This document shows positions 18,080 through 27,741 of a DNA stretch of 64,000 nucleotides, one piece after another. A program made the translations under genes and the position numbers. How positions within the stretch are numbered: the first letter of the stretch is position 1; each line of letters starts with the position of its first letter. Under the pieces are notes generated by a model that was not told the DNA's origin, ran no database searches, and saw nothing but the letters and a program-made list of their open reading frames with translations. Origin of the DNA: Streptomyces sp. DH5 (GTDB lineage: Bacteria > Actinomycetota > Actinomycetes > Streptomycetales > Streptomycetaceae); NCBI RefSeq assembly GCF_020873915.1, contig NZ_JAHWGP010000020.1, positions 62,001 through 126,000 of the forward strand, read 5' to 3'.

Positions 18080-18171
18080 GGCGTCAAGTGCGACGGGGTG
18101 AGCGATCACCCTTTCGTGTGCTTTTCACCAAAGACCTCAAGGGAGTTGGAAGCGACGCCGACAAATGATGC

Positions 18172-19059
18172 GTGAGTACCCTTGCGCACACCATGATGAC
18201 CGCCGCCCGCTCCGCCGACTCCGGCCTCGCGACCCCGGGCGAACTCGACCGCTACCCGTTTGGCGAGGTGCCCGCCGCCGACCGCGTCGGTGCCCCCGTC
18301 TGGGACGGCGCGGACCCGGATCTCGGCCGTGTGAGCCGCCGCGCCGCGGGCAGCCGCGGGCGGGGGCTGCACGGCCAACTCGTCCAGCAACTGGGACAGA
18401 TGATCGTTTCCGGGGACCTCGGCGCCGACCGCCCGCTGGTTCCGGAGGAGATCGGCCAGCGCTTCGAGGTCTCCCGCACCGTCGTCCGCGAGTCGCTCCG
18501 TGTCCTGGAGGCCAAGGGCCTGGTCAGCGCCCGGCCGAACGTCGGCACGCGCGTGCGCCCCGTCAGCGACTGGAACCTCCTCGACCCGGACATCATCGAA
18601 TGGAGGGCCTTCGGGCCCCAGCGGGACGACCAGCGCCGTGAGCTCTGCGAGCTGCGCTGGACGATCGAGCCGCTCGCCGCGCGCCTGGCGGCCGGCCACG
18701 GACGGGACGAGGTCCAGCAGCGCCTGTCCGACATGCTGGAGATCATGGGGCACGCGCTGGGACAGGGTGACGGGCTGACGTTCGCCCGTGCCGACGCGGA
18801 GTTCCACTCCCTGCTCATCCAGGTCGCGGGCAACCGGATGCTGGAGCACCTCTCCGGGATCGTGTCCGCCGCACTCCAGGTCTCGGGCAGCCCGGTCACG
18901 GGCTGTGAGCGGCCGAACGAGGCGTCGCTGGCGCACCACGCCCGGATCCTGGACGCCCTCGCCGGCGGCGACGGCACCGCGGCCGAGGCGGCCATGCGGC
19001 AGCTCCTCACCGTCCACCCCGATGTGGAACGCGTGGTGCCCGCTCCGCGCGAGCACTGA
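18172..19059 (+). CDS. whiH: Sporulation regulator WhiH (GntR/FadR family)
   Basis: 295-residue DNA-binding protein required for sporulation septation in aerial hyphae. After a variable N-terminal 60 residues comes a GntR winged helix (RGLHGQLVQQLGQMIVSGDL, EEIGQRFEVSRTVVRESLRV, ARPNVGTRVRPVSDWN), then an FCD-type helical effector domain with metal/ligand residues in EFHSLLIQVAGN and AHHARILDAL. Identification rests on the protein and on its invariant position directly upstream of hrdB in Streptomyces (SCO5819-SCO5820 order). The GTG at 18172 has no obvious Shine-Dalgarno. A WhiG-like -10 lies upstream, fitting known developmental control by sigma-WhiG and autoregulation. Confidence 0.93.
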   Translation: MSTLAHTMMTAARSADSGLATPGELDRYPFGEVPAADRVGAPVWDGADPDLGRVSRRAAGSRGRGLHGQLVQQLGQMIVSGDLGADRPLVPEEIGQRFEVSRTVVRESLRVLEAKGLVSARPNVGTRVRPVSDWNLLDPDIIEWRAFGPQRDDQRRELCELRWTIEPLAARLAAGHGRDEVQQRLSDMLEIMGHALGQGDGLTFARADAEFHSLLIQVAGNRMLEHLSGIVSAALQVSGSPVTGCERPNEASLAHHARILDALAGGDGTAAEAAMRQLLTVHPDVERVVPAPREH

Positions 19060-19432
19060 CCGCGGTTCCGCGGACGGCGCGGTGCGGCCTGCCATCCCCT
19101 CCTGTGGCGAGCACCCCACGGGTGAGCCGTCCCCCGTCGGACCCTGGAGAGACGACCCTCTCGCCCCCGGGTGACCGCGTTTGTCCTTGTGTGCTCGTTT
19201 TTGATTGCGTACGGGGTGTGACTCGGGCCACGCGGATTGGGCGTAACGCTCCCGGAGGGAACGCGATGACCTAAGAGGTGACAGCCGCGGAGGGAATACG
19301 GACGCCACACATGGCGCTGTGTATCTTCCCGGCCCCCGCCCGCGCCGTCGGCCCATCCCCAAGCCGGCGGTCGGCCCCTGTCCACTGTGGACGGGGCCGG
19401 AAGCCGTTTATCAACGTTCCGAGAGGTTGTTC
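19060..19432 (+). promoter_or_regulatory. whiH-hrdB intergenic region with hrdB promoters and leader
   Basis: About 370 bp. AT-rich patches occur near 19178-19206 (TTGTCC, TTGATT). GGAAT at 19293-19297 matches the -35 of sigma-R promoters, but the expected GTT about 18-19 bp downstream is replaced by GCT/CTG. In S. coelicolor, hrdB has a sigma-R-dependent second promoter, so this is a plausible remnant or variant. Exact starts cannot be placed from sequence. Confidence 0.45.
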
Positions 19433-20968
19433 GTGTCGGCCAGCACATCCCGTACGCTCCCGCCGGAGATCGCCGAGTCCGTCTCTGTCATGGCTCTCAT
19501 TGAGCGGGGAAAGGCTGAGGGGCAGATCGCCGGCGATGACGTGCGTCGGGCCTTCGAAGCTGACCAGATTCCGGCCACTCAGTGGAAGAACGTACTGCGC
19601 AGCCTCAACCAGATCCTCGAGGAAGAGGGTGTGACGCTGATGGTCAGTGCCGCAGAGCCCAAGCGCACCCGCAAGAGCGTCGCAGCGAAGAGTCCCGCCA
19701 AGCGCACCGCCACCAAGACGGTCGCGGCCAAGACGACGACCACGCGCAAGACCGCCGCCACCGCCGCACCGGCGGCACCCGCCGCCGACCCCGCGGCCGA
19801 GGCGGAGGAGGAGGCACCCGCCAAGAAGGCGGCTGCCAGGAAGACCACGGCCAAGAAGACGGCCGCGAAGAAGACCACGGCCAAGAAGACGGCCGCGAAG
19901 AAGACCACGGCGAAGAAGGACGACGCCGAGCCGGCCGACGACGAGGTCATCGAGGAGACCAAGGCGGCGGACGAGCCCGAGGGTGCCGAGAGCGCCGGTT
20001 TCGTGCTCTCCGACGAGGACGAGGACGACGCGCCGGCCCAGCAGGTCGCCGCCGCCGGCGCCACCGCCGACCCGGTCAAGGACTACCTCAAGCAGATCGG
20101 CAAGGTCCCCCTGCTCAACGCCGAGCAGGAGGTCGAGCTCGCCAAGCGCATCGAGGCGGGTCTGTTCGCCGAGGACAAGCTGGCGAACTCCGACAAGCTG
20201 GCGCCGAAGCTCAAGCGCGAGCTGGAGATCATCGCCGAGGACGGCCGCCGCGCCAAGAACCACCTGCTGGAGGCCAACCTCCGTCTGGTGGTCTCCCTGG
20301 CCAAGCGCTACACCGGCCGCGGCATGCTCTTCCTGGACCTGATCCAGGAGGGCAACCTGGGTCTGATCCGTGCGGTGGAGAAGTTCGACTACACCAAGGG
20401 CTACAAGTTCTCCACCTACGCGACCTGGTGGATCCGCCAGGCGATCACCCGCGCGATGGCCGACCAGGCCCGCACCATCCGTATCCCGGTGCACATGGTC
20501 GAGGTCATCAACAAGCTCGCGCGCGTGCAGCGGCAGATGCTCCAGGACCTGGGCCGCGAGCCCACCCCGGAGGAGCTGGCCAAGGAACTCGACATGACCC
20601 CCGAGAAGGTCATCGAGGTCCAGAAGTACGGCCGCGAGCCCATCTCCCTGCACACCCCGCTGGGCGAGGACGGCGACAGCGAGTTCGGTGACCTCATCGA
20701 GGACTCCGAGGCGGTCGTCCCGGCCGACGCGGTCAGCTTCACGCTGCTCCAGGAGCAACTGCACTCGGTGCTCGACACCCTGTCCGAGCGCGAGGCGGGC
20801 GTCGTCTCCATGCGCTTCGGTCTCACCGACGGTCAGCCGAAGACCCTCGACGAGATCGGCAAGGTGTACGGGGTCACCCGCGAGCGCATCCGCCAGATCG
20901 AGTCCAAGACCATGTCGAAGCTGCGCCACCCTTCGCGTTCCCAGGTGCTGCGCGACTACCTCGACTAG
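19433..20968 (+). CDS. hrdB: RNA polymerase principal sigma factor HrdB
   Basis: 511 residues from GTG 19433, which has GAGAGG seven bases upstream. This is the same length as S. coelicolor HrdB. Order: N-terminal region 1.1-like part ([20 protein letters not shown]), a long Lys/Ala-rich repeat tract ([13 protein letters not shown] type, about residues 75-165), acidic patch [11 protein letters not shown], region 1.2 [20 protein letters not shown], region 2 ([34 protein letters not shown]), region 3 and region 4 ([20 protein letters not shown]). It recognises housekeeping promoters. The Lys-Ala repeat at DNA level (AAGAAGACGGCCGCG) is a low-complexity tandem. A strong terminator follows at 21009. 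Confidence 0.98.
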   Translation: MSASTSRTLPPEIAESVSVMALIERGKAEGQIAGDDVRRAFEADQIPATQWKNVLRSLNQILEEEGVTLMVSAAEPKRTRKSVAAKSPAKRTATKTVAAKTTTTRKTAATAAPAAPAADPAAEAEEEAPAKKAAARKTTAKKTAAKKTTAKKTAAKKTTAKKDDAEPADDEVIEETKAADEPEGAESAGFVLSDEDEDDAPAQQVAAAGATADPVKDYLKQIGKVPLLNAEQEVELAKRIEAGLFAEDKLANSDKLAPKLKRELEIIAEDGRRAKNHLLEANLRLVVSLAKRYTGRGMLFLDLIQEGNLGLIRAVEKFDYTKGYKFSTYATWWIRQAITRAMADQARTIRIPVHMVEVINKLARVQRQMLQDLGREPTPEELAKELDMTPEKVIEVQKYGREPISLHTPLGEDGDSEFGDLIEDSEAVVPADAVSFTLLQEQLHSVLDTLSEREAGVVSMRFGLTDGQPKTLDEIGKVYGVTRERIRQIESKTMSKLRHPSRSQVLRDYLD

Positions 20969-21008
20969 TCCCGACGGCCACGACGCTCCGCCGTCGCGCC
21001 ACGTCCGC

Positions 21009-21043
21009 CGAGGCCCGGCTCCGTTCTCGGGAGCCGGGCCTCG
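21009..21043 (+). terminator. Intrinsic terminator after hrdB
   Basis: Perfect 14-bp stem CGAGGCCCGGCTCC / GGAGCCGGGCCTCG with a 7-nt loop, 40 nt after the hrdB stop. Confidence 0.85.
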
Positions 21044-21122
21044 GCGCTGCCGCGCGGGTGCGCGCCGCCGCACGGTCGATCACTCTGGGTGCTTCAGGAT
21101 CACCCCAGTGTGAGGAGCGCGC

Positions 21123-21989
21123 ATGCGACGTCGTCTTGCTCGGGCCCTGGTCCGGCCGTTGGTCCTCGCGGCCGTGGGGACCGTCATACCGCTGGCCTCG
21201 GCCGTCCCGGCAGCCGCCGACAGCATCGTCGTCGGCGGCTTCCCTGTCGATGTCTCGGCGAGTCCGTGGACGGTGGCGCTGTCCAGCCGTGACCGGTTCG
21301 GAGGTACGCGTGCGGGACAGTTCTGCGGGGGAGTGGCGGTCGGCCGGACCACCGTGCTCACCGCGGCCCACTGCATGGACGAGGAAGTGCTGGGAGCGGC
21401 GCCGGAGCGGGTGCCCGACCTCAGAGTGATATCGGGGCGTACGGAACTGCTCGCGGAGGGTGGCCGGGAGATCGCCGTACGCGACACCTGGGTGAACCCC
21501 GGCTACGACGGCGCCACCAACTCCGGCGATTTCGCCGTGCTCAGCCTGGCCGAGCCGCTGCCGCCGGGTTCGGTCATAGGCATGGCCGGTGCGGGGGATC
21601 CCGCCTACCGTGCCGGTACGCCGGCGACGGTCTACGGCTGGGGGGACACCACGGGGGCCGGCGCCTACGCCGGCCGTCTGCATGCGGCCCGCGTGCGGGT
21701 GCAGCCGGACGCGCAGTGCGAGCGCGCGTATCCGGGCGGTGCCGAGGGCACCTACCGCGCCGAGACGATGCTGTGCGCGGGAGAGCCGGCAGGAGGCCGC
21801 GACGCCTGCCAGGGGGACAGCGGCGGACCTCTGGTGGCCGGGGGGCGGCTGATAGGGCTCGTGTCCTGGGGGGCCGGCTGCGGCTGGGCAGGCAGTCCGG
21901 GGGTCTACACGCGCGTCTCCGACGTTCTGCGTACCCTCGGGTGGGCGCAGGGCCTCAAGGCGGGTGGAAGGGCGTCCGACGGGCCCTGA
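21123..21989 (+). CDS. Secreted trypsin-like serine protease (S1 family)
   Basis: 288-residue exported protease. It has an Arg-rich n-region and a hydrophobic h-region to about residue 27, with likely signal peptidase cleavage at AAA-DS near residue 33. The propeptide is very short or absent, since the mature-like IVVGGFP follows at once. The catalytic triad is complete: His83 in LTAAHC, Asp136 in NSGDFAVL, and Ser233 in CQGDSGGP. Cysteines pair as in chymotrypsin-fold enzymes (CGG...AHC, CAG...CQG, GCGW). Substrate specificity is probably trypsin-like: the position before the catalytic motif is Asp in [11 protein letters not shown], the S1-pocket Asp. It is monocistronic between two hairpins. 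Confidence 0.93.
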   Translation: MRRRLARALVRPLVLAAVGTVIPLASAVPAAADSIVVGGFPVDVSASPWTVALSSRDRFGGTRAGQFCGGVAVGRTTVLTAAHCMDEEVLGAAPERVPDLRVISGRTELLAEGGREIAVRDTWVNPGYDGATNSGDFAVLSLAEPLPPGSVIGMAGAGDPAYRAGTPATVYGWGDTTGAGAYAGRLHAARVRVQPDAQCERAYPGGAEGTYRAETMLCAGEPAGGRDACQGDSGGPLVAGGRLIGLVSWGAGCGWAGSPGVYTRVSDVLRTLGWAQGLKAGGRASDGP

Positions 21990-22019
21990 GCGGCTTCGAG
22001 CACCGGCGGGAACGCGAGA

Positions 22020-22055
22020 CGGGCGACCACGCTCCGAAGCGGAGGCGGTCGCCCG
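22020..22055. terminator. Bidirectional terminator hairpin
   Basis: CGGGCGACC...GGTCGCCCG stem with an inner CTCC/GGAG stem, lying between the convergent protease and DUF7455 genes, so it can serve both. Confidence 0.75.
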
Positions 22056-22098
22056 TTCGCCGGCCTGTGCCAGTTAGCTCGTCGTCGGACGCGAGGTG

Positions 22099-22326
22099 TC
22101 AGCGATCTTCGTCGGGAGTGCTCGCCGGAGCGGTCAGCCGCTCCGTCTCGTCCTGTATCTCAGCGGCGATCTTCTTGAGTTCCGGCTCGAACTTGCGGCC
22201 GTGGTGGGCGCAGAAGAGCAGTTCTCCGCCGCTCAGCAGGACGACGCGCAGGTATGCCTGGGCGCCGCAGCGGTCGCAGCGATCGGCGGCCGTCAGTGGG
22301 CTCGCGGGGGTCAGAACAGTAGTCAC
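22099..22326 (-). CDS. Small zinc-ribbon-like protein (DUF7455 type)
   Basis: 75-residue protein starting from GTG at 22324-22326, with AGAAGAGG about seven bases before it. It has a CDRCGA pair of cysteines near residue 17, hydrophobic strand LRVVLLSGGELLFC, then CAHHGRK supplying a second Cys/His pair, consistent with a single zinc-binding ribbon. A charged helix and an acidic tail follow. It is conserved across Streptomyces between hrdB and parE. Role unknown. A perfect AGCTCG-A-CGAGCT palindrome lies 14-27 bases upstream of the start and may be an operator. Confidence 0.85.
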   Translation of the reverse strand: MTTVLTPASPLTAADRCDRCGAQAYLRVVLLSGGELLFCAHHGRKFEPELKKIAAEIQDETERLTAPASTPDEDR

Positions 22327-22340
22327 GTCGCCTCTTCTCT

Positions 22341-22353
22341 AGCTCGACGAGCT
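22341..22353 (-). promoter_or_regulatory. Perfect palindrome AGCTCGACGAGCT upstream of the DUF7455 gene
   Basis: 13-bp palindrome, 14 bases from the GTG and downstream of a TTGACC (reverse of GGTCAA at 22364-22369) that could be a -35. The position suits an operator at the promoter. Confidence 0.4.
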
Positions 22354-22766
22354 GTCGTACCAGGGTCAACATCCAACCAGCCCCAAAACGTTCCCGCTCG
22401 TGGCTTTTCTTCGAAAATTCTTTTCCGAAGCGGCCGGATGCTGCCGGTTGGCGGCGAATGTGCCGTAGTGCGTGTCTCTGTGTCGTACGGATTCGCGTCG
22501 TATCGGGGGTCGGCCCTCCCGGCTGGCTTGCCGGTTGTTCATGAGGACGTGCCCGGAGCCTAAATGGTTCATGCCTCGAAGGGAACGTGATGTGTGCTTC
22601 ACTCCATCGAGGGATCGAACAGACATGCGACCCTCGACTAGGGTGTGACCGGGACGAGGGTGGCGTTACAACGGCTCTACCAGGCATCGGTACCCTCTCA
22701 CCGGTGACTCAGGCCGCGCCCTTACCCACGAGGGCCCCATCTGAAATTCAGCGAGGAGCGAACCGC
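22354..22766 (+). promoter_or_regulatory. Upstream region of parE
   Basis: About 410 bp between divergent genes. A candidate -10 TAGGGT lies at 22639-22644, about 120 nt upstream of the parE GTG. The stretch 22380-22435 is unusually A+T-rich for this genome. No small gene with convincing signals is visible. Confidence 0.4.
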
Positions 22767-24890
22767 GTGACCGCCGAGACGTCCGTGCCGTCCACAGCGC
22801 TGCTGGCAGGAGCAGACCGGGACGGTTCCAACTACACCGCGCGGCACCTGCTCGTCCTCGAGGGGCTCGAGGCCGTGCGGAAGCGCCCCGGTATGTACAT
22901 CGGATCCACCGACAGCCGTGGTCTGATGCACTGCCTCTGGGAGATCATCGACAACTCCGTCGACGAGGCCCTCGGGAACTACTGCGACCACATCGAGGTG
23001 ATCCTCCACGACGACGGCTCGGTGGAGGTCCGGGACAACGGCCGGGGCATCCCGGTCGACGTCGAGCCCAAGACCGGCCTCTCCGGGGTCGAGGTCGTCA
23101 TGACCAAGCTGCACGCCGGCGGCAAGTTCGGCGGCGGCTCCTACGCCGCCTCCGGCGGTCTGCACGGCGTCGGTGCCTCCGTCGTCAACGCCCTCTCCGC
23201 GCGGCTCGACGTGGAGGTGGACCGCGGCGGGCACACCCACGCGATCAGCTTCCGGCGCGGTGTCCCCGGCGTCTTCGCCGCCGTGGGCCCGGACGCGAAG
23301 TTCGAGCCCGGCAGCGGACTGCGCAAGACGAAGAAGATCCCCAAGAGCCGCAGCGGCACACGCGTGCGCTACTGGGCCGACCGCCAGATCTTCCTCAAGG
23401 ACGCCAAGCTCGCCCTGGAGACGCTGCACCAGCGCGCCCGCCAGACCGCGTTCCTGGTGCCCGGCCTGACCATCGTGGTCCGGGACGAACTCGGACTCGG
23501 CGAGGGCGGCAGCAAGGGCGAGGAATCCTTCCGCTTCGACGGCGGCATCAGCGAGTTCTGCGAGTTCCTCGCCTCCGACCGGCCCGTCTGCGACACCCTC
23601 CGCTTCACCGGGCAGGGCACCTTCAAGGAGACCGTTCCCGTCCTCGACGAGCGCGGCCAGATGACGCCCACCGAGGTCACACGCGAGCTCGGCGTCGATG
23701 TCGCGATGCGCTGGGGAACCGGCTACGACACCACGCTCAGGTCCTTCGTCAACATCATCGCCACCCCCAAGGGCGGCACCCATGTCGCCGGCTTCGAGCA
23801 GGCCGTCGCCAGGACGATGAACGAGGTGCTGCGCACGAAGAAGATGCTGCGCGTGGCCGAGGACGACATCGTCAAGGACGACGCCCTCGAAGGCCTCACC
23901 GCGGTGGTCACGGTCCGTCTGGCCGAGCCGCAGTTCGAGGGCCAGACCAAGGAGGTCCTCGGCACCTCGGCGGCCCGCCGCATCGTGAACACCGTGATCG
24001 CGAGGGAACTCAAGGCGTTCCTGACCTCCACCAAGCGTGATGCCGCCCAGCAGGCCCGCGTCATCATGGAGAAGGCCGTCGCGGCGGCCCGGACCCGTAT
24101 CGCCGCCCGTCAGCACAAGGACGCGCAGCGCCGCAAGACGGCCCTGGAGTCGTCGTCGCTGCCGGCGAAGCTCGCCGACTGCCGCAGCGACGACGTCGAC
24201 CGCAGCGAACTGTTCATCGTCGAGGGGGACTCCGCGCTCGGCACCGCGAAGCTCGCCCGCAACTCGGAGTTCCAGGCGCTCCTGCCGATCCGCGGGAAGA
24301 TCCTCAACGTCCAGAAGTCCTCCGTGACGGACATGCTGAAGAACGCCGAGTGCGGCGCGATCATCCAGGTCATAGGAGCCGGCTCAGGCCGCACCTTCGA
24401 CATCGACACCGCCCGCTACGGCAAGATCATCATGATGACCGACGCCGATGTCGACGGCTCCCACATCCGCACGCTGCTCCTGACCCTCTTCCACCGCTAC
24501 ATGCGGCCCATGGTCGAGGCCGGCCGGGTCTTCGCCGCGGTGCCGCCGCTGCACCGCGTCGAGCTGATCCAGCCCAAGAAGGGCCAGGACAAGTACGTCT
24601 ACACGTACTCGGACCGGGAACTGCGCGACAAGCTCATGGAGTTCCAGAGCAAGAACATCCGCTACAAGGACTCGATCCAGCGCTACAAGGGTCTCGGAGA
24701 GATGGACGCCGACCAGCTGGCCGAGACGACCATGGACCCGCGCCACCGCACCCTGCGCCGGATCAACCTGACCGATCTGGAGGCGGCCGAGCAGGTCTTC
24801 GACCTCCTCATGGGCAACGACGTGGCGCCGCGCAAGGAGTTCATCTCCAGCTCGGCAGCGACGCTGGACCGCTCCCGCATCGACGCGTAG
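22767..24890 (+). CDS. parE: DNA topoisomerase IV subunit B / GyrB paralog
   Basis: 707-residue ATPase subunit of topoisomerase IV, which separates replicated chromosomes. The GHKL ATPase comes first: [31 protein letters not shown] (Mg ligand), DNGRGIPVD and [16 protein letters not shown] transducer domain follows. The TOPRIM domain has [10 protein letters not shown] (about residue 480) and [19 protein letters not shown]. The C-terminal GyrB motif is [23 protein letters not shown] 22767 is chosen because GAGGAGCG precedes it by six bases; an upstream in-frame start at 22587 would add an unlikely 60 residues. Its partner ParC is at 31507-33957 on the opposite strand. Confidence 0.96.
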   Translation: MTAETSVPSTALLAGADRDGSNYTARHLLVLEGLEAVRKRPGMYIGSTDSRGLMHCLWEIIDNSVDEALGNYCDHIEVILHDDGSVEVRDNGRGIPVDVEPKTGLSGVEVVMTKLHAGGKFGGGSYAASGGLHGVGASVVNALSARLDVEVDRGGHTHAISFRRGVPGVFAAVGPDAKFEPGSGLRKTKKIPKSRSGTRVRYWADRQIFLKDAKLALETLHQRARQTAFLVPGLTIVVRDELGLGEGGSKGEESFRFDGGISEFCEFLASDRPVCDTLRFTGQGTFKETVPVLDERGQMTPTEVTRELGVDVAMRWGTGYDTTLRSFVNIIATPKGGTHVAGFEQAVARTMNEVLRTKKMLRVAEDDIVKDDALEGLTAVVTVRLAEPQFEGQTKEVLGTSAARRIVNTVIARELKAFLTSTKRDAAQQARVIMEKAVAAARTRIAARQHKDAQRRKTALESSSLPAKLADCRSDDVDRSELFIVEGDSALGTAKLARNSEFQALLPIRGKILNVQKSSVTDMLKNAECGAIIQVIGAGSGRTFDIDTARYGKIIMMTDADVDGSHIRTLLLTLFHRYMRPMVEAGRVFAAVPPLHRVELIQPKKGQDKYVYTYSDRELRDKLMEFQSKNIRYKDSIQRYKGLGEMDADQLAETTMDPRHRTLRRINLTDLEAAEQVFDLLMGNDVAPRKEFISSSAATLDRSRIDA

Positions 24891-24987
24891 CCGATCCACC
24901 GGGCGCGTGCACGGTCCAGTCACCTGATGGGGTGAAGGGGAACGGGAAGAAGAGTCAGGGATCTTCCCGTTCTGTCCATCCTTGGGC

Positions 24988-25446
24988 ATGCAGCCAAGCG
25001 ATTCGGGGGACGTCGCCTACGACGATCCCTGGTACGACGCCCTGGCCTCGGGCTGGGGCGAGTCGGCCGACGCGGGGGTCCCGCCTGCGCGAGGTGAGCG
25101 GGACACCCCCGTGGCCGCCGCCGACGTCTACCTCGAAGTACAGCGCAGCGCCGCCTTCCAGGAGGTGCGCACCAGGTACCGGCGGTTCGTGGTCCCGGCG
25201 GTCGCGGTCTTCTTCGCCTGGTACGTGGCGTACGTCGTGACTGCCACGACCTCGCCGGGCCTGCTGGCCCGGCCCGTCGCGGGTGCGGTGAACCTCGGGA
25301 TGCTGGTGGGACTCGGCCAGTTCCTCACCACGTTCCTGCTCACCTGGGCCTACGTGCGGCACGCGCGGCTGCGCAGGGACCGCGCGGCGCTCGAACTGCG
25401 CTGGGACACCCAGGAGCTGGCGCGGGGCCGGGGCGGCCGGTCATGA
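24988..25446 (+). CDS. DUF485 domain-containing membrane protein
   Basis: 152-residue inner-membrane protein. It has an acidic N terminus, then [20 protein letters not shown] and two transmembrane segments ([36 protein letters not shown]) followed by a basic cytoplasmic tail, the standard DUF485 layout. The stop overlaps the next gene's start (ATGA at 25443-25446), so translation is coupled. DUF485 proteins are companions of acetate/solute symporters such as ActP. The start is ATG 24988; TTG 24982, two codons earlier, is an alternative. Confidence 0.9.
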   Translation: MQPSDSGDVAYDDPWYDALASGWGESADAGVPPARGERDTPVAAADVYLEVQRSAAFQEVRTRYRRFVVPAVAVFFAWYVAYVVTATTSPGLLARPVAGAVNLGMLVGLGQFLTTFLLTWAYVRHARLRRDRAALELRWDTQELARGRGGRS

Positions 25447-27035
25447 CGGGTGATCACCGGACCACGGCGCTGCTGCTGTTCGGCCTGTTCGTCGCGGTCA
25501 CCCTGGGCATCACCACCTGGGTGAGCCGCCACCGGCAGGGCTCGCCCGAGGAGTTCTACGCGGGCGGCCGGCTCTTCTCCCCCATGGAGAACGGTTTCGC
25601 CCTCGCGGGCGACTACATGTCGGCCGCCTCCTTCCTCGGCATCTCCGGACTCATCTGCCTCGTCGGCTACGACGGGATGCTCTACTCGGTGGGCTTCCTC
25701 GTGGCCTGGCTGGTGGTTCTTTTCCTGGTCGCCGAACTCGTGCGCAACTGCGGCCGGTTCACCCTCGCCGACGTGGTCGCGGCCCGCATGCGCGAGCGGC
25801 CGGTGCGCATCGCGGCGGGAACCTCCTCGGTCACCGTGTCCGTGCTCTACCTGGTGGCGCAGATGGTCGGCGCGGGCAGCCTGGTCGCGCTGCTGCTCGG
25901 CGGCACCGGCGAGGCCGCTCAGGCGTGGACGGTCGTCGGCGTCGGCGTCCTCATGGTGATCTACGTGTCGCTGGGCGGCATGCGGGCCACCACCTGGATC
26001 CAGATCGTCAAGGCGGTCCTGCTGCTCGGCGGGACCGTGATGCTGACCGTCCTGGTCCTGCTGCGGTTCCACGGCGACCTCAACCACCTGCTGCACACGG
26101 CGGCCGGACGCAGCGGTCACGGGGACGCGTTCCTGGCGCCCGGGCTCGCCTACGGCGCCGACTGGACGGCGCGGTTCGACTTCATCAGCCTGGGCCTCGC
26201 CCTGGTGCTCGGCACGGCCGGGCTGCCGCACATCCTGTCCCGCTTCTACACGGTGCCCACCGCGCGGGCGGCACGGCGTTCGGTGGTCTGGTCGATCGGA
26301 CTCATCGGCGGCTTCTACCTGATGACGATCGTCCTCGGCTTCGGCGCCGCCGCCCTCATCGGACCGGACGCCGTCCGCGCCTCCCACGCCTCCGGGAACA
26401 CGGCGGTGCCCCTGCTCGCGCTCCACCTGGGCGGCGGCGCCGGCACCACGGGCGGCACGGTCCTGTTCGCGGTCGTCGCCGCGATCGCCTTCGCCACGAT
26501 CCTCGCGGTGGTCGCCGGCATCACCCTCGCCTCGTCGGCCTCCGTCGCGCACGACCTGTACGCCTCCTTGCGGCGCCGGGGCGGGAAGCCGCGCGGCGAG
26601 GTGGCCGTGGCCCGCATCGCCGCGGTCGGCATCGGTCTGCTCGCGATCGCCCTCGGGCTCCTGGCCCGCGACCTCAACGTGGCGTTCCTCGTGGGCCTCG
26701 CCTTCGCCGTGGCCGCCTCGGCCAACCTGCCGGTGCTGCTGTACTCGCTGTTCTGGCGCGGCTTCACCACACGCGGTGCCGTGTGGTCCGTCTACGGAGG
26801 TCTGGTCCCGGCCGTGGTGCTGGTACTGCTGTCACCCGTGGTGTCCGGCGGCCCCGCATCCCTGTTCCCCGGCGTCGACTTCCAGCTCTTCCCGCTGCAG
26901 AACCCGGGGCTGGTCTCCATCCCGCTGGGTTTCCTCGCGGGCTGGCTCGGCACGGTCACCTCGGCCGAGGTTCCCGACGAGGCCCGGCACGCCGAGACCG
27001 AGGTGCGTTCACTCACCGGTGCGGGGGCGGTGTAG
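25443..27035 (+). CDS. Sodium:solute symporter family protein (ActP-like)
   Basis: 530-residue transporter with about 13 hydrophobic segments. SSS-family signatures include SPEEFYAGGRLFSPMENGFA, AGDYMSAASFLGISGL in the first helix, GMRATTWIQIVKAVLLL and GTAGLPHILSRFYTVPTARA (the Na-binding region with the conserved PHILxRFYT). These are typical of cation/acetate and short-chain carboxylate symporters. It is coupled to the DUF485 gene by a 4-bp overlap. A decayed two-component sensor kinase lies directly downstream on the other strand, so its former regulation may be lost. The exact substrate is not determinable from sequence. Confidence 0.92.
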   Translation: MTGDHRTTALLLFGLFVAVTLGITTWVSRHRQGSPEEFYAGGRLFSPMENGFALAGDYMSAASFLGISGLICLVGYDGMLYSVGFLVAWLVVLFLVAELVRNCGRFTLADVVAARMRERPVRIAAGTSSVTVSVLYLVAQMVGAGSLVALLLGGTGEAAQAWTVVGVGVLMVIYVSLGGMRATTWIQIVKAVLLLGGTVMLTVLVLLRFHGDLNHLLHTAAGRSGHGDAFLAPGLAYGADWTARFDFISLGLALVLGTAGLPHILSRFYTVPTARAARRSVVWSIGLIGGFYLMTIVLGFGAAALIGPDAVRASHASGNTAVPLLALHLGGGAGTTGGTVLFAVVAAIAFATILAVVAGITLASSASVAHDLYASLRRRGGKPRGEVAVARIAAVGIGLLAIALGLLARDLNVAFLVGLAFAVAASANLPVLLYSLFWRGFTTRGAVWSVYGGLVPAVVLVLLSPVVSGGPASLFPGVDFQLFPLQNPGLVSIPLGFLAGWLGTVTSAEVPDEARHAETEVRSLTGAGAV

Positions 27036-27139
27036 GCGGCGGATGCGGGGGCGGCGGAGACGAAAGGGGCCGGCATCCGTACGGAAGGAGGGCACGGTTC
27101 CTTCCCCCGCCCCCACGGGCCGTGTCCTCGGGCGCGGGC

Positions 27140-27648
27140 CGCCCGCACGTATCGGTGCTCCGGACGGCCCGCGTCCCCGTACTCCAGGGGCAGCGTGGCC
27201 CGTCCCGTGTACTCCAGGAGCTTCGGACGGCGCTGTGCGGTCCGCCTCCCCCATTGGCTTCGCGTCCGGCCGACGCCGCACCGGGGTCGGCCGACACCGG
27301 GCCGCCGATCCGCTCCGGGTCGGTGTGCGACCAGCGGCGCACACCCTGCGTGTCCGGCACGCGACGTACTCGGCGCCGGTCGCCCTCCGGGTCCGTTCGG
27401 CATCCCGCCGCACCGGCCCGTCCGGCGACGGCTCAATGTGCCGCACGCCGTCCGCGACCGGCGGCTGCTGGGCGGTGGTCTGCGCGATGGTGAGGGGGCG
27501 GCGCATCGCCTGGTCGTCCGGCCGGTCGCCGAGCGGTGCCGGGAACACCTCCGGTGGCGAGCACCGCGACGCCCGCGGCGACCGCCGGCCGCATCAGCAG
27601 GACCTGCGCGAACACCCGCCGCGGCGGACCGAGGCGCAGACGGCGTGC
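27140..27648 (-). pseudogene. Remnant of a DcuS/CitA-type sensor histidine kinase (N-terminal sensor part only)
   Basis: On the minus strand three frames give consecutive pieces of one protein. The first is RRLRLGPPRRVFAQVLLMRP and AVAAGVAVLATGG (membrane anchor, 27645 to about 27550). The second is APLGDRPDDQAMRRPLTIAQ, then TTAQQPPVADGVRHIE and ERTRRATGAEYV (about 27540-27375). The third is DTQGVRRWSHTDPERIGGPV and SADPGAASAGREA (27356 to about 27265). These match in order the extracellular sensor segment I know from Streptomyces carboxylate-sensing kinases that sit near sodium:solute symporters. The PAS and kinase domains are entirely absent, and the sequence fades into GC-rich filler towards the symporter. 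This is gene decay with at least two frameshifts plus a large deletion. The response regulator is also missing. Confidence 0.62.
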
Positions 27649-27741
27649 GGGGGAGCGGAAGGCGCGCCCCCGATGCTACGTGGAGGGCCGCGGAGCGCCG
27701 CCGGAGGTTCCGGCGGGGAGCTCCCGGACCTTCCGGGGCCG

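Noticed and set aside
19680-19925. Repeat expansion in hrdB as an oddity
   Set aside because: The Lys/Ala repeat is a normal feature of HrdB proteins and total length is the usual 511.
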